Shown: positions 30,577 through 34,609 of the stretch, one piece after another
Position numbering within the stretch: position 1 is the first letter of the stretch
How the letters are laid out: every line of letters starts with the position of its first letter
From: an uncultured Bacteroidota bacterium
GTDB taxonomy: Bacteria > Bacteroidota > Bacteroidia > Chitinophagales > Chitinophagaceae
Assembly: GCA_903887005.1 (NCBI GenBank)
Contig: CAISOH010000411.1
Location: forward strand, 1-34,609
Length of the DNA stretch: 34,609 bases
Direction: 5' to 3'
Position numbers and translations under genes: made by a program
Notes under the pieces: model-generated
Databases searched by the model: none
What the model saw: only the letters and a program-made list of their open reading frames with translations
Told to the model about the DNA's origin: nothing

Positions 30577-31431
30577 GTGCGCAATTTTATACTTTTCATA
30601 CGGCGCTTTTTTAATCTCATATTATTTCTCATCCTGGAGATAGTATGTATTGTTCTTATTGAGCACACCAATACTTTGCAGGGCAATGATATTATCAGTT
30701 CGGCAAATACTGTTTCAGGCCTCGTTTATAAAAAGCAAAGCGATGTGGTATATTATTTCGGGCTCCGGAAAATGAATGACAGCCTGCTGAATGAAAATGC
30801 ATTCCTCCGAAAACAAATAGACTCATTACATAGCATTGACACGCTGAAGGATAGTTTGGTGCACCGGAAAATATATCCCACAGATACGTCCCTCCATATT
30901 GTAAAATTCGCGGATTACATTTATCGCACAGCCCGTGTGATCAATAATTCTACAAATGCTACTGACAATTACATCACTATTAACCGCGGGTCAAATGACG
31001 GAATTGCCAAAAACATGGCCGTCATATCAGGTACCGGTATTGTAGGCAGGGTGGAACATGTTTCCCCTCATTTTGCAAGTGTGATCTCTATATTAAGCTC
31101 GAAACAAAAAGTAAGCGCTAAATTAAAGAACGGAACGAACGGATATATCATCTGGGATGAGAAACAACCGGATGTACTGATCATGACAGATGTGCCGCAA
31201 CAGGAAAAGGTAAAAAAAGGAGATTCGGTTTTCACTGCGGTATTTTCGATTTTTTCTCCGGATATACTTATAGGCACTGTGGTGAAGACTGAGGCAATAA
31301 AGAAAAATACGATGCAGCAGATATACCTGCAATCTTCAACAAATTTTCACAATCTTCAGTATGTTTATGTGATTGAAAACAAGATGATCATGGAAAAAAA
31401 GAAATTGGAAGATTCATCGGGGAAGAAGTAA
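30577..31431 (+). CDS. mreC: Rod-shape-determining protein MreC
   Basis: A 284-aa MreC with one N-terminal membrane helix (FFNLILFLILEIVCIVLI), a coiled-coil stretch (MNDSLLNENAFLRKQIDSL) and the periplasmic beta-barrel pair (YITINRGSNDGIAKNMAVIS, VGRVEHVSPHFASVISILSS, VKKGDSVFTAVFSIFSPDILIG). MreC links MreB and MreD to the PBP2-RodA synthase. The start is a GTG at 30577, right before the signal-anchor (MRNFILFIRRF); no ATG fits. The stop codon overlaps a CCCCTTTAGGGG-type repeat (31430-31454). Confidence 0.93.
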   Translation: MRNFILFIRRFFNLILFLILEIVCIVLIEHTNTLQGNDIISSANTVSGLVYKKQSDVVYYFGLRKMNDSLLNENAFLRKQIDSLHSIDTLKDSLVHRKIYPTDTSLHIVKFADYIYRTARVINNSTNATDNYITINRGSNDGIAKNMAVISGTGIVGRVEHVSPHFASVISILSSKQKVSAKLKNGTNGYIIWDEKQPDVLIMTDVPQQEKVKKGDSVFTAVFSIFSPDILIGTVVKTEAIKKNTMQQIYLQSSTNFHNLQYVYVIENKMIMEKKKLEDSSGKK

Positions 31432-31454
31432 AACCCCTGACCCTAAAGGGGGCC
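31430..31454 (-). repeat. CCCCTTTAGGGG-type dispersed palindrome, inverted copy
   Basis: Reverse complement GGCCCCCTTTAGGGTCAGGG then GTTTT. It matches 4763-4786 and 14339-14361 and starts inside the mreC stop codon. Confidence 0.7.
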
Positions 31455-31543
31455 AAAAATTGAGCTGTGCGTAATAGTCATAAATGAAAGTTAATAGGTT
31501 AATAGGTTAAAGGGTTAATTAGTCAGAAGTTAGAGAGAGCAAA

Positions 31544-32089
31544 ATGAACGTTTATATAAAAAATATTTTACGTTTTTGTATTATCATCCTACTACAGGTG
31601 CTGATCTTAAATAAGATCAATTTGCGCTGGTGGAATGAACCTTCCGGATTCCCGGTATTCATACCTTATGTCTATCCGCTTTTTATTCTTTTGCTGCCGT
31701 TCGAAACGCCGGTATGGGGATTACTGATACTTGGATTTATTCTCGGGATAACTGTTGATACTTTCATGAATACCGCAGGTATGCATGCCTGTGCTGCAAT
31801 TCTAATCGCTTATTTACGGACAAATGTACTCAGCGCCTTGCTGCCCCGTAATTTATCGGAATATGACGGACTGCAACCATCTATCAAGACAATGGGGTGG
31901 ATGCCATTTCTTGTTTACAGCGCCTTCCTGATTGTTCTGCACCATTTTGTTTTTTTTACGATAGAATTGTGGAATTTGTCAAACTTCGGTTTCTTACTTC
32001 TAAAAGTAACCGCATCCTTCCTTACTTCCATGTTGTTTATTATAGTTTATCTTCTTCTTTTCACAAGGCAGAGTTCATCGCGTGTATAA
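31544..32089 (+). CDS. mreD: Rod-shape-determining protein MreD
   Basis: A 181-aa integral membrane protein with five or six hydrophobic segments (ILRFCIIILLQVLILNKI, YVYPLFILLLPF, WGLLILGFILGITVD, LVYSAFLIVLHHFVFF, FLTSMLFIIVYLLLF) and the MreD-type order LxxDxFxxxxGMHA (here TVDTFMNTAGMHACA). It is third in mreBCD, after a 112-bp gap that contains GGTTAA-type repeat. In many Bacteroidota the penicillin-binding protein 2 and RodA genes follow; here the next genes are on the opposite strand and phage-like. Confidence 0.9.
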   Translation: MNVYIKNILRFCIIILLQVLILNKINLRWWNEPSGFPVFIPYVYPLFILLLPFETPVWGLLILGFILGITVDTFMNTAGMHACAAILIAYLRTNVLSALLPRNLSEYDGLQPSIKTMGWMPFLVYSAFLIVLHHFVFFTIELWNLSNFGFLLLKVTASFLTSMLFIIVYLLLFTRQSSSRV

Positions 32090-32093
32090 GCTA

Positions 32094-32915
32094 TCAATCC
32101 AAAGGTATAATTTCATTGAAATTTAATCCGTAAGCTAATATCGCAGCATCGGGCCTAAGCCAATTAACTAAAAATGACCCAATATTATTTATTCCGCAGT
32201 TTACCTGTTTTATCCATCCTATTCCCAAATCATCTTTTATTAAGCTTGCTACCCAATAATGAGCGGTGAAATAGGTATTGTTATTCGGAATATATCCTAC
32301 AGGTAATGTTCCCATTAATGAAAAAATCGCTGCCGGCGAAGCTGCAAAATTCTGTGCGTTATTTGCTATTAACGAGCCTCTTACCTGTAATGTATTAGCA
32401 TTGAAATCCTTTTTATAATAAATGGTGCCTGTTACCCCGCCCGCAGCAGGAGCGGTGCTTACAACCAGGGTATTCCATACCTGTTCGCGGTTATTCATAC
32501 CAAATCCTACACCAAAGGGCGTGAGAGCGCTCACCGGGAAATGGGTGGCATCTGTCAGCGCAGGGCCTGAGATAAGTGCAGCCGTTTTCTCTAAAATAAC
32601 ATTAGGAGTACTTCCGTCATTGTAAGTTAACGCTGAAGCGCCGGGCGTTATCAAAACAAGCGCCACATCAGTACCTGAAGGGGTTACAGTACTGCCGGTA
32701 AATCGTATAAGCTCACTGCCATATACAAACCATCCGTCACTTACGGTATTACCGCCGCCTGTCACTGCCATGCCGCTTAGTACAACGGGGGCGGAGCCAT
32801 TAACACCCAATGCGCCCAAAACAGTCAGCACTTCTGAATAAGCGCTTTGCAAATAATCCAGTCTTTCCTGTGTCAGAGGGAACCCGCCAGGCTTTGTAAA
32901 ATCAATACTTTTCAT
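32094..32915 (-). CDS. Phage-tail-associated protein (putative), last gene of the module
   Basis: A 273-aa protein beginning MKSIDFTKPGGFPLTQERLD and YLQSAYSEVLTVLGALG, an opening I associate with tail or host-interaction proteins of Bacteroidota prophages. The body is Gly/Thr/Ser/Asn-rich and beta-like, with repeated short segments (GTIYYKKDFNANTLQVRGSL, AHYWVASLIKDD), as in fibre or receptor-binding parts. No signal peptide or enzymatic motif. The assignment rests on the opening sequence and on its two upstream neighbours in the same direction. It ends 5 bp from the mreD stop, tail to tail. Confidence 0.55.
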   Translation of the reverse strand: MKSIDFTKPGGFPLTQERLDYLQSAYSEVLTVLGALGVNGSAPVVLSGMAVTGGGNTVSDGWFVYGSELIRFTGSTVTPSGTDVALVLITPGASALTYNDGSTPNVILEKTAALISGPALTDATHFPVSALTPFGVGFGMNNREQVWNTLVVSTAPAAGGVTGTIYYKKDFNANTLQVRGSLIANNAQNFAASPAAIFSLMGTLPVGYIPNNNTYFTAHYWVASLIKDDLGIGWIKQVNCGINNIGSFLVNWLRPDAAILAYGLNFNEIIPLD

Positions 32916-33000
32916 GGTAATTTATATTTTATCAGCTTTAAAATCATTTTTAAACATCCGTTGAGATGGCGTTCCTCCGTTCCATCACCTTGACCCTGCA

Positions 33001-33026
33001 AAGTCCCTTTAAGGATTTAGGGTTTA
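33001..33026. repeat. Diverged CCCTTTAAGGG-type palindrome at the end of the tail gene
   Basis: AGTCCCTTTAAGGATTTAGG followed by GTTTAA keeps the layout of the 14339-14361 repeat with several changes. It runs into the stop codon of the minus-strand gene that ends at 33024. Confidence 0.35.
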
Positions 33027-33533
33027 ATAAGTCACTATACTATACCTGTTCCTTCCGGGCAAGCGGTAGAAATCTATTAACGCTTTCATCCTGTCTGTGT
33101 CAAATATTACCGCAACAGGTACATTCACAATAAAACAATCTGCAAACAGTGATGTTTCTGCTTCGGTATATAATGGCACGGGATCGGGTGGCGGTATAAT
33201 ATGTGTGCCTATTTCACTTACCAGGTCCAGATATACCGGCTTATTTTCAAGTGCCTCATAGAGATATACCGGATCATAGTAGGTAGGATCACTGATAAAA
33301 ATTCCGCGCCCTACATTATCAAACGTATCATTCAGCGCGGCTTCCATAAAGCACAACTGGCTATTGTGCGCAAGTATATAAAGGTTATTATTCCTGTTTG
33401 ACTGGAATAATCCATTCACGTACTTTACCGGCGCTACAAGGCATTTCAGCCATGCGTACTGAATATTCCCGCGAAGCCTCACCGGTAGATTCTGCCAGAC
33501 AAGCGTATTAAAGTCAACATTAAAAAATCCCAT
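33024..33533 (-). CDS. Phage-tail-associated protein (putative), second gene of the module
   Basis: A 169-aa protein: MGFFNVDFNTLVWQNLPVRL, CLVAPVKYVNGLFQSNRNNN, YILAHNSQLCFMEAALNDTF, IFISDPTYYDPVYLYEAL, then a C-terminal RMKALIDFYRLPGRNRYSI. I recognise this layout (short tail protein with a LAHN/CxxEAxLNDxFD stretch) from tail modules of Bacteroidota prophages, always next to the gene upstream here. Its exact structural role is not known to me. There is no secretion signal. The ATG at 33531-33533 is natural. It is 78 bp from the upstream tail gene, the gap holding a GCCAACTG-type repeat. Confidence 0.55.
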   Translation of the reverse strand: MGFFNVDFNTLVWQNLPVRLRGNIQYAWLKCLVAPVKYVNGLFQSNRNNNLYILAHNSQLCFMEAALNDTFDNVGRGIFISDPTYYDPVYLYEALENKPVYLDLVSEIGTHIIPPPDPVPLYTEAETSLFADCFIVNVPVAVIFDTDRMKALIDFYRLPGRNRYSIVTY

Positions 33534-33540
33534 AAAAAAA

Positions 33541-33610
33541 GTTTACAGTTAACAATTTGCAGTTGGCAGTTTTACAATTTGGACGACCGCCAACTGTAAA
33601 CTGCCAACTT
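33541..33610. repeat. GCCAACTG/CAGTTGGC-type repeat between two tail genes
   Basis: GTTTACAGTT and AACTGTAAAC, and GTTGGCAGT and ACTGCCAAC, face each other, so the whole gap can fold back. The words are the same as in the coding repeat of metH (1788-1813). Confidence 0.6.
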
Positions 33611-33611
33611 C

Positions 33612-34433
33612 TTAAATAGGCCCATGCGCTGTATAGGTAGTATTAGACAAAAAATAGGCGGCATCCAGCAACATATATCCTGCGTCCGGCACATATTCGA
33701 AAGCTATTGCCGTATAAGGCAGCGAACCATACCGTGCAGCACAATACACTACTTCCCCAATCCGTACACCCTCCACTGCCTGCAAAGAAGCGATCAAATA
33801 ATTCAATACAAATAATCCATTAAAGGGCAGGTTGTCTAAGAAAGCGTTTACGGCGTCCTGTACAGGGGTTGCGCGCGTACCATCCAGCCGCGCGCCGCTG
33901 TTATCCAAAATCAGCGGATCATAAAACACCCCCAGCGCAAGCCTGAAATCATCCGGAGCGCCACTTGTACACTGCAACCTAATACCAACATCCTTCACCC
34001 GCCCCATATATGCCGTTAAAGCTGTCCGCTCTCCACTACTAAGCGGAGCCAGAACCCCGCCTGACAGTTTGGCTGCCTTTATCCTTACCATCCCTGCAAG
34101 CTCCACCGCAGCCGCATTCGCCACAATCATCACGGACGAATCTATAGGATTATAAACATCGCTGTCAGCAGGTAAGGTATCCCCATACTGAAATGCCTTA
34201 GCTTTGGTAACATACCATTGCAGGGTATGCGGCCGCTGAGCTGCAAGAATCCCTGTTACCTCCGATTTATGGGCATCAAACAAATTTTCCAACGTCCACT
34301 GGCATGTTGCCACCACCCATGTCCATAATAGCCAAATCGCAACCTGGCTTGAACTCGTTAACCCTGCCAGTGTACTATCCGCCGCCTTAGCTGCAACAAT
34401 ACTCGCCTGAATTTCACTTATACTTCTTGCCAT
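33612..34433 (-). CDS. Phage baseplate/tail-like protein (putative), first visible gene of the module
   Basis: A 273-aa protein starting MARSISEIQASIVAAKAADS, then SSQVAIWLLWTWVVATCQWT and FDAHKSEVTGILAAQRPHTL, with QWYVTKAKAFQYGDTLPADS and a C-terminal DAVNAFLDNLPFNGLFVLNY. This is the order I know from baseplate-like proteins of Bacteroidota prophages. The hydrophobic WLLWTWVVA stretch is a conserved core, not clearly a membrane helix. The start is put at the ATG at 34431-34433. The frame continues upstream for 30 codons, but that part is repeat-derived (shared AACCTTAAATCCCTAA, see 34459-34474). Further module genes would lie beyond the window edge. Confidence 0.6.
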   Translation of the reverse strand: MARSISEIQASIVAAKAADSTLAGLTSSSQVAIWLLWTWVVATCQWTLENLFDAHKSEVTGILAAQRPHTLQWYVTKAKAFQYGDTLPADSDVYNPIDSSVMIVANAAAVELAGMVRIKAAKLSGGVLAPLSSGERTALTAYMGRVKDVGIRLQCTSGAPDDFRLALGVFYDPLILDNSGARLDGTRATPVQDAVNAFLDNLPFNGLFVLNYLIASLQAVEGVRIGEVVYCAARYGSLPYTAIAFEYVPDAGYMLLDAAYFLSNTTYTAHGPI

Positions 34434-34458
34434 AAACTGAATCCCAAAGGGCATTTGA

Positions 34459-34474
34459 AACCTTAAATCCCTAA
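34459..34474. repeat. 16-bp word shared with the MITE-like element
   Basis: AACCTTAAATCCCTAA is identical to 14242-14257 inside the MITE-like element. In both places it lies in the 5' extension of a reading frame just upstream of the conserved protein start. Confidence 0.6.
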
Positions 34475-34609
34475 CCTGGACAAGCCAGAACCAAAAAGGA
34501 AAAAATCTGTAATTTTCCGACAAATATTAGTTTGTGGAACTTCTGACCTCCCGCTATGCGGCTAAAATTGCTGGTACACTAAGTTGTTACGATAGGATAG
34601 TTATTACTG

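Overview
The window reads as a chromosome segment of a Bacteroidota bacterium, most likely from the Chitinophagales or nearby. The evidence is as follows. There are many promoter boxes of the Bacteroidota form TAnnTTTG. One secreted protein carries a T9SS type A sorting signal and another is a DUF4402 protein. Methionine synthase is represented only by its homocysteine-binding module. There is an M56 peptidase-amidase fusion and a short CarB without the allosteric domain. Base composition is moderately AT-rich. No strain or species can be named from the sequence alone.

Layout. 0-1.2 kb: the tail of an unknown gene, a terminator, and a 5'-truncated M56/amidase fusion. 1.4-7.6 kb: core metabolism (metH module, orphan OmpR-type regulator, PaaE-like flavin/iron-sulfur reductase, dgt, queA). 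7.7-11.4 kb: a decayed accessory zone with a small hypothetical gene, a dinD pseudogene, a DinB-family gene, a 28-bp-period palindrome array, a STAND-type NTPase/nuclease gene with an internal deletion, and a cut-off Bro-N gene. 11.6-18.0 kb: a DUF4402 secreted protein, a hicBA toxin-antitoxin pair, an aminotransferase whose 5' end lies in a MITE-like repeat, mannose-1-phosphate guanylyltransferase, an Nfu-type Fe-S protein, a tiny lipoprotein and trigger factor.

18.10-22.06 kb: a roughly 3.9-kb integrative element in the 3' half of a tRNA-Leu(UAG) gene, bounded by perfect 51-bp direct repeats. It carries a tyrosine recombinase, two small genes of unknown role, the C-terminal part of a GHKL ATPase overlapping a receiver-domain protein by 4 bp, and, convergent to them, a HhH-GPD [4Fe-4S] glycosylase resembling the Mig thymine-DNA (G:T mismatch) glycosylases. 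I read this as the remains of a restriction-modification or conflict locus that has lost its methyltransferase. It is the strongest candidate here for an under-described system.

22.2-32.1 kb: mgtE, a T9SS cargo protein, carB with an unusual leader, and mreBCD. 32.1-34.4 kb: three minus-strand genes resembling the tail/baseplate part of Bacteroidota prophages or phage-tail-like particles; the module continues beyond the window.

The spacers hold several families of short dispersed repeats: CCCCTTTAGGGG-type palindromes, GGGTTAA-, TTCAAAA-, AATTGGG- and GCCAACTG-type strings. One of these lies in frame inside metH. Another appears to have replaced the start region of the aminotransferase gene.
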